Assembly: GCA_963696405.1 (NCBI GenBank)
Contig: CAVOJY010000004.1
Location: 1 to 64,000 of the forward strand
Origin: CAVOJY01 sp963696405
GTDB taxonomy: Bacteria; Chloroflexota; Limnocylindria; Limnocylindrales; CSP1-4
Reading direction: 5' to 3'
DNA length: 64,000 nucleotides
A program made the translations under genes and the position numbers. A model generated the notes under the pieces. The model was not told the origin of the DNA, did no database searches, and saw only the letters and a list, made by a program, of their open reading frames with translations. Shown piece by piece: positions 1 to 11,703 of the stretch (position 1 is its first letter; the number at the start of each line of letters is the position of its first letter).

Positions 1-1
1 A

Positions 2-1614
2 GTCTGGCTGCTGCGGCAGGCGGTGAAATTCGCGCAGGCGCTGGCCGGCGACCTCACGCGGCACGGCAAAGAAGATCACAACGCGCTGGTGTGGCTCATC
101 ACCGAAGCCATGAAACACACCTGGGCCAAACTCAAAGATCAGGTCGCCGCCGACGACGAGAAGCGGCGGCTGTGGATTATCGCCTATCTGGGCGCAACGC
201 TGATCGCCGGCATTCTCAAAGACCGGTCCTTGTTCGACGGCTTCGACGCTCAGGATCAACATGATCTGACCGACTGGCTGTACCTGCACCAATTGGTCGA
301 CGATCCGCTCACGAACGATCTCACCTACCGATCGGATGTGCTGCAAACTTATTAGATCTCACCTTCATTTTGAAGACGGCGACACGCAGAAACCGCGCGC
401 CGCGGCGGGCGTTTCGCTGGTTACACTGCTGCGCATGTTTTTCGGCTATAAGGGCGCGCTGCTGTGGCACATGGAATCCGCCATGGGCGATACGGTCTTC
501 GCGCCGATGTACCAGGTGCTGGCGCGGCGCGGCGTGCACTTCAACTTCTTCAGCCGGGTGGTAGGGTTAGGCCTGTCGGCCAACAAAACGGCGTTGAACA
601 CGGTCACCATCAGCCGCCAGATCAATCTCAAAGTGGGCAGTTATGATCCGCTGGTGCTAGTGAAAGGCCTGCCCAGCTGGCCAGCGAGCCGCTCTACGAT
701 CAGATTGTGGAAGGCCAGACGCTGCGTGAGCAGCGCATGGATCTGGAGCGATCACTGGGCTGGGGTCCGTGGAAAGACACCGGCGGCGAAATCACCTTGA
801 AAGCGGGCGACGATTTCGACTACGTGATCCTCGGCATCGGTATTGGCGCGCTGGATCCGATCTGCGCCGAGTTACAGGCGGCCTCGCAGAAATGGGCCGA
901 TATGCTCACAGGCATCAAGACCGTGCAGACGCAGGCAATTCAACTGTGGTTCAAGCCGGATAGCGCCGACCTCGGCGTGCCGCAGACGATTCCGGTGACC
1001 GGCGGCTATGTGGAGCCTATCGAGCCTGACGGATTTCCTAACCCGATCGCCAATGAGAACTGGCCGAAGCAGAGTCAGTTCGCTATCTGAACTATGCCTG
1101 CGGCGTGCTGAAAGACGAACCCGGCGAAACCCAGGAGAATTCACAGGCGCGCGTCAAGCAAGTGGCGCAGGATTTTTTGAACGGCGATGCCTCGCCGTGT
1201 GGCCCAGGGGCACACGCCGCAGCGATCCCAATAGTTTGAAATGGGGCGATTCATCGCCCCGGATGATCTGAAAGGCGTGGCGAGATTCGACGCGCAATAC
1301 TGGCGGGCCAACGTCGATCCGATCGAGCGCTACGTCCTGTCGCTGCCCAAGACCAATCAGTTTCGCCTCAAGGCCGGCCAGTCCGGCTTCGATCGACTGA
1401 TTTTGAGGGCAACTGGATCGACACGGGGTTCAACATCGCGTGCATCGAAAGCGCGGCCATTTCGGGGATGCAGGCCGCGCGCGTCTTAACGGGCGAACCT
1501 GTCTACATTGTGGGCGAAAAAAACGGCGGTGTAGCCATTACCTTAGCGGCAACTCTAGCCGCCGTCCGCGGCGGCGCTTCGGCGCGTGGATCCGCGCCGC
1601 AGACGGCGCTCTGA
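2..1614 (+). pseudogene. FAD-dependent oxidoreductase (amine-oxidase / phytoene-desaturase-like), 5'-partial and frameshifted
   Basis: Coding sequence is already open at base 2, so the N-terminus with the dinucleotide-binding fold lies outside the window. The protein hops between at least three frames: frame 2 to about 355, frame 3 to about 690, frame 2 to about 1090, then further shifts. Recognisable stretches include FDYVILGIGIGALDPICAEL (about 810-870) and the C-terminal DTGFNIACIESAAISGMQAA (about 1425-1490), which has the layout of the last FAD-contacting segment in the amine-oxidase/desaturase superfamily. The substrate cannot be told. The next gene is convergent. The frameshifts are spread evenly, which favours sequencing indels over decay. 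The last 30 or so codons before the stop look low-complexity and may not belong to the real protein. Confidence 0.6.
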
Positions 1615-1640
1615 GCGGGCTTTTCAGTATTCTCCTGAAT

Positions 1641-4600
1641 TCACGCGTGGTGATGCCGCCGCTTGCACGCGATTAAGTTCCGATCGCGTGCGATCGAAAT
1701 CGGCCGTCGCGCGCAGGTCCGAAAAGAGTGCAGCGCCTGCCGCAAATATTCTTCACGCGCTGCGCCGCCGGGCGGCGCATGCCGCCCAATCATTTCCAGC
1801 AGCAAAGCGCGATCGTAAGGCAGCTGTCGTTTTTCGGCAGCAGCCGGCCCTCCTCCACAGCGCTCGCGCGGTATCGGGCTTGCCCGATAGCCATGCGGCG
1901 CAGCCTTGCGCCAGCAAGGCGCGCGCGTCAGCAATCGGAAAAGTGTGAGCAAAGCGGTTCAATTGTTTGATCGCCCGGCCCGCTGCCGGTGCAAAGGCGG
2001 CGTCAACCTCCCACAGGTTGAACGAGACCTCGGCAATGCCGGCGTAACCTTCCAGCACGAAGAAGTTCGCCGGCGTGACGTTCGCGGCAATCGCCGCGCC
2101 TCGCTCCGCCGCTTCACGCGCCAGATCGATCAGCCCTGCCGCCACAGCGCGCGCGCCAACAACCCATACATCCACCGGCTTCGGCCGGCCCAATCTTCTC
2201 AGCGAGCGGTCGGGCGCGTTCCAGATAGTCGTTCGCCTCCGCCAATTCGCCGCGCAGCAGCGCAATCTCAGCCAGGCCCAGGAGCGCCCAGCAATGGGTT
2301 TGCGCGCTGCTGCGCTCCAGGCCCACGGCCAGCAATTTTTCGCGCAGGGTCAGCGACCAATCGATCTGGCCCTGCGGCAGCAGCACCATGCTCAACAGCG
2401 TGGCGTTTTCTTCCCACAGGCGTTGATGGCCGATCTCGCCAAAGACGCGGACGGCATATTCAAAACATTGCACCGCTTCGGCCAGACGCACCCCGGCTTG
2501 ATACGTGCCAATATACTCTTCGATCTGCGCGATGTCGGCGGATCGCTCGAGCGTGGCCGCCGCTTGCTTCGTCAAGCCAATGTACTGCTCGGCCAGCCCC
2601 CGCAGCGGAATGACTCCACAGACGATGCTGATGCCGGAGTACGCCGCAGCCAGTTCGAATGACGGCCCCAGCCCTTCGGCGACATTCAAATTGCTCAGCG
2701 TATGATGCAGCAGGGTGATCGTGTCATTTTGATAATAGGCGATTTGTGCCACAATCAAATAGATGTGGGAGACTTCAAAATCCACGTGGCGCCGGCGCGA
2801 GCGCCCGATGAAGCGCGCCGGCCAGAGGCGATGCACCACCTGACGCGCCAGCGCGCCGGTAATCCCCAGCGCCGTGCCCGCTTTGGACGCCGGCAGCGGC
2901 CTCGACAAATGCTTCATCGCCAGCACAAAATAGCGGTAGGCTTCCGGCACATTGCCGATGCCCAGATACGCTTCGCCGATCCGGCGCTCCCAGTACGCGC
3001 GGCGGATGAGATCGTAACAATCAGGCTGCGCCTCGGCAAGTTCCAGCGCGCGGTTAAACAGGTTGATCGCTTCCAGCGAAGCGCCGCTGCGCATGGCCTG
3101 CTCGCCCGCCTTTTCCATATATTCGATTGCTTTAGGCGCATCTTCCGCCTGATTCCAATGATAAGCCAGCAGCGGATAGTGCGGCGCCAGATCTTCCGCA
3201 AAGGCGCGCTCGTACCATTCGGCGACGGCGCGATGCAATTCGCGCCGCTGCGCAAACAACATCAGGTTGTAGGCGACCTCCTGCGTGAGCGCGTGTTTGA
3301 ACAGGTAAGCCAGATCGGGCTCCGGCGTTTCCAGCACGGTGAGATCGAGGTGCTGCAGGTGTAGAGATATCCTTTCACTGGCGCGATCGCTGATGATCGG
3401 ATGAATATCGCGCAGGATGCGATAGGCAAAGACGCGTCCCACCACGCTGGCCGCTTTGAGCGTCGGCGGCCCGGACGGGGGAGTTGATCGATGCGGCTGG
3501 TAATCACGCCCTGCACCGTGTCGGGAAACGTCAGCGCCTTGAAATCGACATTGGGCGCAATCCGGCACTCGCCCTCCGAGATCGTGATGAGGCCGGTATC
3601 GCGCAGCGCAAACGCCAATTCTTCGCTAAAGAATGGATTGCCCTCCGCTTTCTGCAAGATCAAACGGTCGACCTGCTCCGGCAGCGTGCTGACTCCCAGG
3701 CGATGGCAGACCAGGTGCGAGATTCGTCAGCCGGCATGGAGTCAAGCTTGATCTGCGCCAGGTTGGGATTATTATCCAGCAGCTGCCGGTAATCGGCGGG
3801 CAGCGGATCGCTCAGGGGTCGCGTTGAAACCACCATGAGCAGGGGCTCAACCCGGGCTGACGGGCGCATCGCCCACGAAGCCGAGTCCAGCCAGTGGGCA
3901 TCCTCAAGCAGCAGAGCAGCGGAACGGCCGCAGCCAGGCGCTGCAGCAGGCGTGTGAGCAAAGCGTGGGTGTTGTCGGCGCGCACCTGACCCGTCATCTG
4001 CGCCGTTAATTCGTTGTCGGGGAGATCCAGTGACAGCACGGCGTTGAGCAGCGGCGCTACGCGCAGCGCTTCCGGATCTGACTCCAGCGCCGCCAGCACA
4101 TGCCTGCGCCGCGCCTCCCCATCGTCCGGCAAGACGCCTAATCCAAGGCAGTGACTGAACACCGTGCGCCACGCATGATACGGCGTGGACTTTTCCATGG
4201 CATCACCCGCGCCGTTCAACGTCGTGACATTGAGAATGCGTGCTTCAGCGCGCAGGTCCTCGATCAGGCGCGTCTTGCCAATGCCGGCCTCGCCGCTCAC
4301 GATGACCAGCCCGCTCACCTGGGCCAACAGCAGTTTCCAAAACTGCGCGGTCAAGATCGTGCGCTCGTCGGCGCGCCCGATCACCAGCGGCGGTGGAGCC
4401 GATCCGTGTTCGTGATGCGCTGCCTCAAGCAGGCCCGCTTGCCTTTCAGCCAACTCAAAGACCGGGATGGGTTCCTGCTTGCCCTTAACGCTCACCTCGC
4501 CCAACGATCGAAAAAGAAAGCGCGGGGCAGCGCGATCGGCCACGCGTTTCGTCACGATGACCTGCCCCGGCGCAGCCACTTGCATCAGGCGCGCAGCCAC

Positions 4601-5728
4601 GTTGACCTCATCGCCCATCACCGCATACGTCCGCTGCAGCGAACTGCCGCAAGGTCCCGCGCGCATGCGGCCCTGGCTCACGCCAATTTGCACGGCCGTG
4701 ATGAAATTCAGCCCGCGGGGAAGCGCCCTTAAAGTCTGCGCGGCCGCCATCGCCCGCGCGGCATCGTCCTCGTGCGCCAGCGGCGCTCCAAAGGCGGCAT
4801 AGAGATAACTGCCCTTGTCGCCGATCGTCAGATATGCAACAAGAAGCCTTCATAGCGAGCCAGAACGCCCTGCACCCAGCGCACGTAGTCATCCAGTTTC
4901 TGCCTGGCCGCAGCGTCGCCATCGTAATCGATGCCGCCAAAGCGCACAGAGAGCACCCACCGCCAGCCACAATTCGGCCAGAAAGGCGCCCTGCCCGCTC
5001 GATTCACGCGCGTAAACTTCCGCAAGCAGCCAATGCTTGACTTGCTGTTCCAGATCAGGGGTCGAGACAAATTCAGGCCACGCTTGTGGCGTAGCCGGCG
5101 AAATCAAGCGTTGCAGCACGGCACAACGCTCGCCTGCCGCATCCGTGCGCCACTCGGCGATGACAATCTTGCGGCTGCAAGCGATCGGCAGTCTCAGCCG
5201 AGAGCACCACTTCACCTTTGCGGGCCTGATGCTCGGCGGCCAGCCAGCCCAGATCGAGCGTAGCGCCCGCCAGCGCATCCAGCGGCTGCACAGTGGGGTC
5301 GCCCACCACGAAGCGCCGGACCGGCACGATCGCGACGGCGGCTTTCATCGCCAGGGTGATCGCCGGCCCTGACGGCAGCGTGATGCGGCTGAACTGTTCC
5401 ATCGCGTGCTGCATTGCACCGCGCAGGTCGTCACTCGCCGGCCATCGTCGCCGTCGAACCAGCACGTGATGGCGTCGCCGCTGAAACCGACGACGCTGCA
5501 TGATGCCGCTCGACTTCGGCAATCAGCGCATCGTAGACTTGATTCAGATAGCGCGTGATCTCTTCCGCGCCGCGTTCGAATCAGCTCGCGCGCCAGCGCC
5601 TCCGTCAAAGGCGTGAAGCCTGAGACGTCGGCTATGACGGCAACGCCGTCGCTGCGATCGGGCAGCGGCTCGCCGCGCGCCATGGCCTGCCGTCGATCTA
5701 TCGGAAGGTAGACGCTCAATGTTTCCAT
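1641..5728 (-). pseudogene. Tandem class III nucleotide cyclase / AAA ATPase / TPR signalling protein, multiply frameshifted
   Basis: Start ATG at 5728 follows a GGAGGAAG ribosome-binding site. Reading 5' to 3' on the minus strand there are two class III adenylate/guanylate cyclase homology domains, one around 5,690-5,180 (VIADVSGFTPLTEAL, GFSGDAITCWFDGD) and one around 4,960-4,480 (VMGDEVNVAARLMQVA, PGQVIVTKRVAD). An AAA/STAND-like ATPase follows from about 4,400 to 3,500, with Walker A SGEAGIGKTRLIEDL and a LLEDAHWLDSASW Walker B. A helical TPR region runs to the end (for example AIEYMEKAGEQAMRSGASLE). The architecture of about 1,360 residues is common in Chloroflexota: two cyclase-like domains thought to act as sensor or regulator of a signal-transduction ATPase. 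At least six frame changes occur along the gene. I cannot tell whether the cyclase domains are catalytic. Confidence 0.75.
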
Positions 5729-5975
5729 CGTCTTCCTCCAGTGTCGACAGGGCAGCACGATCACAACACCAGCCGCAAACGATTGACCAGCCGCAGGACG
5801 GCTGCCGCGCGATCGATCGGCCGCAGCGGGCTATAAGCGCCGCTCAGCCCTGCGTCTGGCAAACTGCTTGAATCAGAACAACCTGTGAGGGAAAAATCTG
5901 GCTTGTCTGTAGAATACCTTCATTGTGGGGCGCTGTCAAACGCCTGCGCGTAAACAATTGAACTTGACGGCATGG
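5729..5975. other. Intergenic stretch upstream of the cyclase-ATPase gene
   Basis: About 250 bases between the cytochrome stop (minus strand) and the cyclase-ATPase start (minus strand), richer in A/T than its surroundings. It should hold the promoter of the cyclase gene. I could not single out a convincing -35/-10 pair or a terminator hairpin. Confidence 0.3.
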
Positions 5976-7556
5976 CTATTTCATGATCAGCGGCAGGTAG
6001 AGCCACTGCGAGGGTATTGCCATCAGGTTGACCGCGTTTCTTCCATGATAATGTCAGGCGAGTTCCACCCTTTGGCATCCAGCAGTGCCTGAAAGGCGCG
6101 ACGAAAGCGCCCTGCGCCGTGATGCTGATCGGCCCGCCGCGCGCCGGCGCCGCGAAAGTGTAAGCCGAGGTGTCGTTCCGCAGCGCGGCAAGGCGGGTAT
6201 CGCTGATGATGCGCGTCTGCTTCCGTGCGCTCACGACCGCTTTCGCCCGTAGCCACATCTTGCAGAATTTTCGCGAACGCCCTGCCCGGTCCTCCAGCCT
6301 GCGCGCCGCCCCACGCTGGCACCACGTCTCCCGCCTGCTGATTCAAATCATGTCCCTGCGCGTCTGTGGCGTGGAGGGTCAGGATCATCTGTCGGCCCGG
6401 GTGATCGGTCGGGACGTGATGACCGACGCTGGTGTTGGTGATGCTGACGTGACTTCGATCCGATCGACGATCTGCCGCGCGAAACCGTCAGCGTCACGCT
6501 GTTCTGCAGCAGATCGACATCGCTTGCGCCGCGATCGAGATGCGAGGGAATCCGCTCGGGCGGGTGTTCCAGCCCGCCAACGGCGGGCAGCGCGAAGTAA
6601 GTGTCGCCGTTGGGCGGCATGTGGCATTTCTGGCAGGTGATGCCGGCGGCGGCGTAAGGGCTGTTCAACCATTCATCAAACGACTGATAAATAGGCGTGC
6701 CCCACAGGCTGAATTGGTGGCACGGCGCGCAGTAGGCGCTCTCGCTGATCAGCGGCAGGCGCGTGTCGGGATCTTTGATGTCGTCGTAGGGGCCGAAGAA
6801 AATGTTATCGCCCGGTGGCGGGCGGAGGATCTGCTGGCTGCGCACGCCGGGTGCGTTGGGATACACCGAGCCGGTCGCCGGGTTCAAATATACGCCGCCG
6901 ATCTTGTGGCAGTAGTCGCAGTGAATCGTGGCGGTGATCGATCCGCGCACGGTATTCATATTGGTGGCCAGTAGCCGTCCACGCCCGCGCCGGGCGCATG
7001 GCAGTTGGCGCAGTTGCCCGCCGTTCCGGGAAAGTCGTCCAGGTAGCTAGGCCCGATCTTGAGCGTGCCGTTCACATCGGTGCCGTTGTATAGGCTGTAG
7101 AAGCGCGGATTGAACGTCGCGCTGCCGTGGCCGTTGGTGATCCATTGGGCCACGATCATCGGGTGGCAGTTGCCGCAGGCGCCCGACGAGTGCGGCTGAT
7201 CGGCGAAGGCCAGGTATACGAGGGATGGTCGGCTGTGTGGTAGCGGCGCAGCGTGAGCGTGACCCCGCAGATGGTCGGCGTGACGTAGACATAGGCGACA
7301 TAGTATCCGTCGGCCCACGCCGTCACTTCGACCTTCTGTCCTTCGGCCAGCGAACCCAGCGCGAAGCGTCCACCGGCTGAAGTGGTCGTCAAGTTGTCGG
7401 TGGCCCGCACGCGGACAGTGGCGCTTACGACCGGGCCAGGGAGTCGACGACGACCCCCGTCAAGGTCGGGTTGCCGGCGCGGGCGGGAGGGTGCGCGCCC
7501 GATCAGCCAGAGCGCAGAATCAACAGGCTCAACACCACGATCCAACATACGACCAA
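5976..7556 (-). pseudogene. Secreted multiheme cytochrome c with N-terminal carboxypeptidase-regulatory-like domain, frameshifted
   Basis: A hydrophobic leader (WIVVLSLLILRSG) begins near a TTG at 7556. It is followed by a beta-sandwich of the carboxypeptidase-regulatory type (TTTSAGGRFALGSLAEGQKV, about 7,390-7,330). Five heme-binding motifs come next: CGNCH (about 7,175), CANCH (about 7,010), CDYCH (about 6,905), CAPCH (about 6,725) and CQKCH (about 6,640), spaced as in cytochrome c554-like multiheme proteins. The C-terminus is WLYLPLIMK followed by a stop at 5976; I recall such YLPL tails on secreted Chloroflexi proteins. The likely role is extracellular or periplasmic electron transfer. 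One in-frame TGA near 7,508 and three or more frame changes break it. It lies just downstream of, and co-directional with, a large secreted-protein gene. Confidence 0.7.
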
Positions 7557-7591
7557 TCACTGGAATTCCAGCCCGGGGGTCATGCTGCCCC

Positions 7592-10075
7592 TTATCCTTC
7601 CGCATCGAGGGCAGAAAGACCTTGCGCGTGAATCGGTCCGCCGACATAGACTTGGTCGCCCTGCAGGGTAATGATGTTGGCAAGGATCGCTTGACCGCCG
7701 CTCTGGCCGCGCAGCAGCAGCCAGATCGTAATGGTGTCCGCGAGGCCGGCGTGCCAGTCGTCGCTCCCGATGAGATCGAGATTCGGGATAGTCTTGCGCG
7801 AGCGCCGCGGGTCAATACGATCTGGAAGGTGCTGCCCGACGGCGCGATCTGGGCATGTTTCAAAATGTGCCCGGCATCGCGATGGTGTAGTCGAGTATGA
7901 CGTTGCTCCAGCCAGCCGGGATCGGGCCTGTGACCGTAATGGGTGTCACCTGGTCGTTATCCGCTGAAAGCCGGGCGAGGGGGAAGTGACGGTCAGCCGC
8001 CGGGCGCTGCCTGGCGCGACGTAGAACCAGTAGCGGCCGTTCTGGCTGCCGAGTACGTTGCCCGATGGGTAAGGTGGAATCGTTGCGCCGCCGGAGCATT
8101 GCCCGTCGTGCCACACGCGCACGTCCACTGACCAGAGGCCGGCTTGTTATGGTGAAGTTGTCGGTTGGATCTAGAAGTAGCCGATCGAGTCGGCCTGCCC
8201 GCCGCCCGGATGTTCACCCCGCTCGGCGCTTTGACTCACCGACAGCTTCCTGTTAAGCGTCGGCATCTGGTGGACGGCGAAGTGGAAGGTGTCGCCGACT
8301 TCGACACGGCGCCCGGGCCAACCCCGGTCGGCAGGATGAACTGGTGGACCTCTTCGCCTTTGAGCGTCATCATCGGGCCGCCCTCGGTTGTCCACCCGCC
8401 GTTGCCCGGCCCCGCAAAGGGCGGCATCACGCGGCTGCCGGTCGGATCGCTTCGGGGATGAAAACCCAGCCGCAGCCCTGGCCGCGATACTCGTTCTGGC
8501 CGCAATCGAGATCGCGATAGACCACACCGACGTACTGGAACTTGAAGTCGTTGACCAGGTCGCCCGGCACGCCGACCCTGAGTTGATCGTCGTACAGGGT
8601 ATCGAGCCGCCAGTAGCCGCCGCTCTGCCCGTCTTCGGCGACGACTTCGCGCACGCGCACGCCGGGCCGCTGCGAGGTGCGATAGCTATAGGCGATCTGG
8701 TCGGCGTCGTCCGGCCGCATTTGAACCGGCTGCCCCGATCGTGCTGGAAAACAACGGAATCTCGTGCTTGCTGAAACGGTCTGCCATTTCGCCGGGCGGT
8801 TAGTGGAGCTGATACGGTTGGCCCCGGCTGGATCGCCGACTCGATGCCGATCGTATCCTGCACGCTCGCCCCAGGATCAGTGAATCGCCGCCATAGGCGA
8901 TGTCGTTCATCCGGCTCCCATCAAGGTCGCCGTTAAAGTAGGGGTTCAGGCTGTGGAGATCCCGCTCAGAAGGGATCGTTAGATCGCGGTTCTTGACGAA
9001 CCAGTGGTTGGGTACTCGGTCGCAGCGTATACAGCCGCGCCGCCCGTGCGCGATCAGGGAGGTTTGACGGCGGGCGTCATCACGACGTCGCCCAGGTCAG
9101 GGTGCCCATGTACATCTTGCCCGACGCTCGGTGTAGGTGGCCGTCACGTCCACGCGGTACTCGCCGGGAGCCGTCATCGTGATCGGCGTGCCGCTGGATC
9201 CAAAGTAGCCGTAGTCGTGGCCTGCCCGCTCACCGTACCCGTGATCGCCCGCGCCGGATCGGAATCGGGGTAGAGCGTCACGACGATCTGCACCGCGGCC
9301 GGCACGCGCGGCTGAACGTCAGCGCGGGATTGAAGGCATCGCCCACGGCCAGCGGCGTCATGGCAGCACGCCGGAATGATATCAAGCGCGTGCGCGACCC
9401 AACATCGTAGGTCCCGCCACCCTCATAGCGATTACCCCAGAGTCCTGATCGTTCCCGTCATAGTGATAATGTGATGTCCGTACTGGTTGAAGGTTACCCG
9501 AAAGCTGTCGCTGGCCGTTTTCAGCGAGTAGACATCTTCGAGCTGGACCGTCCGGGTTAAGGTCTTGACCGGCTCGCGTGGTCTTGGTGCGGTTGAACGA
9601 CTGCGCGAAGGCTTCCCGGCCCAGATCGATCCGCACGCCATCGGGCCGCTGGATCTCTCACCTGCAGCTGGCCGCCGGGCAGTTTGAACGGGATGAGCGG
9701 CGGCGTGGGCATGCGCCGATCGGTGTACGAGATCATGGGCAGGAACGGCTCCAGGCGATACGTGATCGACTGGCCGGTGCGCTCATCGATCGGCGGGACG
9801 GTCTGCGGCGCGCCCTGCGACACGATCTGCGACGTAAAGCCGGGCCAGCCCCTGATCTTCACGCGCCTCGCTGCCGCGCGTGCCCTGCACAAAGTCGTCC
9901 ATCAACAATTCCCAGATCAGGCGCCGGGGCGAGCCGGCGCCGATGGGGCTGCGCGCCGTCCACGACGATCGGCGGCAGCGCAGGCTTCATTGGGATTGAG
10001 CGTGTGATAGACAACATTTGCCGCCAGCCAACTGGTGCTGGTCGGCACGCCACTGAAACCGAGGCGGATGGTAGG
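7592..10075 (-). pseudogene. Large secreted protein of unknown function, truncated at the junction and frameshifted
   Basis: The minus strand can be read in shifting frames from PTIRLGFSGVPTSTSWLAAN (about 10,075) through YFNGDLDGSRMNDIAYGGDS (about 8,940-8,880), LRVGVPGDLVNDFKFQYVGV (about 8,580) and SGNVLGSQNGRYWFYVAPGS (about 8,050) to YVGGPIHAQGLSALDAEG and a stop at 7592. Segment order and style match large extracellular beta-rich proteins I recall from Anaerolineae/Chloroflexia, but I know no function. The N-terminus is missing because the sequence changes character at about 10,075. Its stop is only about 35 bases before the cytochrome start, so the two may form one operon; an extracellular redox partner is possible but unproven. 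Confidence 0.55.
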
Positions 10076-10086
10076 CCGATCGTCTC
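10068..10086. other. Sequence junction (misjoin or recombination breakpoint)
   Basis: Left of here the minus strand encodes the secreted protein; right of here the plus strand encodes an MFS transporter. Both genes lose their N-terminal part at the same place, within about 10 bases around GGCCGATCG. GC content and style change abruptly: lower GC to the left, high GC to the right. Confidence 0.6.
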
Positions 10087-11076
10087 GGACATCCTCTCCG
10101 CCCTCGCCGTCGCCAGCATCCCGGTGGTGGCGATGCTCGGCAACCTCGACTTCCCAACGATCGTGGCGCTCGCCGTGGTCGGCGCCACGATCGACCCCGC
10201 CGGATACACGGCGCGTCGGTCGCTCCTGCCGGACGCCGCCGAGGCCGCCGGCCGACCGGTGGACCCGCTGAACGGCATCCACGAAGGGATCTTCGCCGTC
10301 GGCTGGACGGTCGGGCCTGTCGTCGGGGCGGCGCTGATCGCAACCGTTGGTGCGGTGCAGTCGTTCTGGGCGCCGTTCGTCCTGTTCCTGGTCGCGAGCG
10401 GGTGCGTCGCCGCGATGCGCGTGGGCGACGCGGGCCAGAGGGCCCGCGCGGAGGCGGACGGGGGACCGGGACGAACCTCGGCTGGACGAGCCTGAGCAGG
10501 GGGTTCACGACCCTCTGGCACGACCGCCCGCTGCGCCTGGTCACGATCGCCGTGGTCGTCCTGGCCGCCATCTACATGCCGACCGAGGCCGTCCTGCTGC
10601 CGACGTACTTCGAACGGCTGGACAACCCGGGAGCGCTTGGGATCGTGATCGCCGCGCTCGCGCTGGGCGCGATGATCGGAGCGTTCAGCTACGGGTGGCT
10701 GAGGCGGCGGCTCCGGCTCTCTGCGATCGCCCGGCTCGTTCTGGCCGGCGTGGCGCTCAGCATCGTGCCGATGGCGCTCCTGCCCCCACTCCCGGTACTC
10801 GCCGTTGCGGGGTTCTTCCTCGGCCTCTCCTGGGGACCGGCTGACCCGATGATGAGCACGCTCGTGCAGACCCGCATCCCTCCCCATGAGCAGGGCCGCG
10901 TCTACGGCGTGCAGATGTCCGCGTTCTACGCGGTCCCGCCCATCGCCATGCTGATCATCGGCGGCACCGTCGAGCAGTTCGGACTTGCGTGGGCGTACCT
11001 AGCGGTCGCCGTCCTGCTTGCGGCGTTCTCGATCGCGGCGATGCTCTCGCCGGGCGTCAGGGAACTGGACCAGTGA
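10076..11076 (+). pseudogene. MFS transporter, N-terminally truncated and frameshifted
   Basis: The reading starts inside a transmembrane helix (SDILSALAVASIPVVAMLG) and continues through SFWAPFVLFLVASGCVAAMR to about 10,480. A frame change near a run of five G then leads into PLRLVTIAVVVLAAIYMPTE and six or so further helices, ending at 11076. Roughly nine membrane segments remain of the usual twelve; the first helices and the family's loop-2 motif are lost at the junction. GIHEGIFAVGWTVGPVVGAA is a typical MFS helix-4/5 region. Substrate unknown. The frameshift is probably an indel error. Confidence 0.75.
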
Positions 11077-11194
11077 GCGCATCTGCGAGGCGGCACGCGC
11101 CGATCTGCCCCGCTGCGCGGCGACGACGTCGCGAAGGCGGCGGTTGAGCCGGGGCCACGTGCTGTAGGCGGGTCGGATCCCCATGGTCACGCCT

Positions 11195-11405
11195 TCAGGC
11201 CATCGCCGGCGGGATCTCGCCGAGAGACGGAACGGCGCGCCGCTGCAAGACCAGATCCGGCGTCAGCGCCGTGACGGCGTTGAGTCGCGGGTTCACGCTC
11301 TCGATCCGGCGGAGGAAGGTCTCAGCGACATCCCGCGCCGGGACCTGCGATCGTGTCGGCTGCCGAGTCGATCCAGGCTTTCAGATCCTCATCGCGACGA
11401 AGGCG
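11195..11405 (-). pseudogene. Amidase N-terminal remnant
   Basis: On the minus strand, DLKAWIDSAADTIAG is followed after a frame change by ARDVAETFLRRIESVNPRLN and AVTAL, which matches the N-terminal signature of amidase-signature enzymes (GatA-like, 'LxRIexvNPxLNAv'). It stops at 11195, far short of the catalytic Ser-cisSer-Lys region. It is therefore a relic, squeezed between the MFS gene and the toxin-antitoxin operon. Confidence 0.6.
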
Positions 11406-11410
11406 GCGCG

Positions 11411-11444
11411 ATGTGGACACATATGTATGGTAATGTGTCCACAT
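11411..11444. promoter_or_regulatory. Toxin-antitoxin operator: 12-bp perfect inverted repeat
   Basis: ATGTGGACACAT (11411-11422) and ATGTGTCCACAT (11433-11444) are exact reverse complements separated by 10 bases. A -10-like TATGGT lies between them (11426-11431). The right arm runs into the antitoxin start codon at 11443. This layout fits autorepression by the antitoxin/toxin complex and a leaderless or near-leaderless transcript. Confidence 0.75.
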
Positions 11445-11703
11445 GATGGACGTCGGGATCCGCGAACTGAGGCAGCACCTCTCCGAATACCTGGAGCGAG
11501 TCGAACGGGGCGAAGTTGTTCGGGTCACGGACCGCGGGCGGCCGAAGGCGATGCTGGGTCCTGTGCCTGGGCGCGCGCGCATCGAGGACGGGATCCGTTC
11601 CGGCTGGATCAAGCCAGGCACTGGCGCGCCGCTTGGCCCAGTTCATCGTTCGACATCGTCCAGGCGGGTTCTCGACGTGCTCGCCGAGGATCGCGGAGAG
11701 TGA
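11443..11703 (+). CDS. Phd/YefM-type antitoxin
   Basis: 86 residues. MMDVGIRELRQHLSEYLERV is the typical Phd/YefM N-terminal DNA-binding segment, followed by GEVVRVTDRGRPKAMLGPV. The C-terminal part (about 45-86) is the expected flexible toxin-binding region and is rich in G/P/R. The start overlaps the operator. Its TGA stop overlaps the toxin's GTG start (GTGA), so the two are translationally coupled. Role: neutralises the PIN-domain toxin and represses the operon. Confidence 0.9.
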   Translation: MMDVGIRELRQHLSEYLERVERGEVVRVTDRGRPKAMLGPVPGRARIEDGIRSGWIKPGTGAPLGPVHRSTSSRRVLDVLAEDRGE

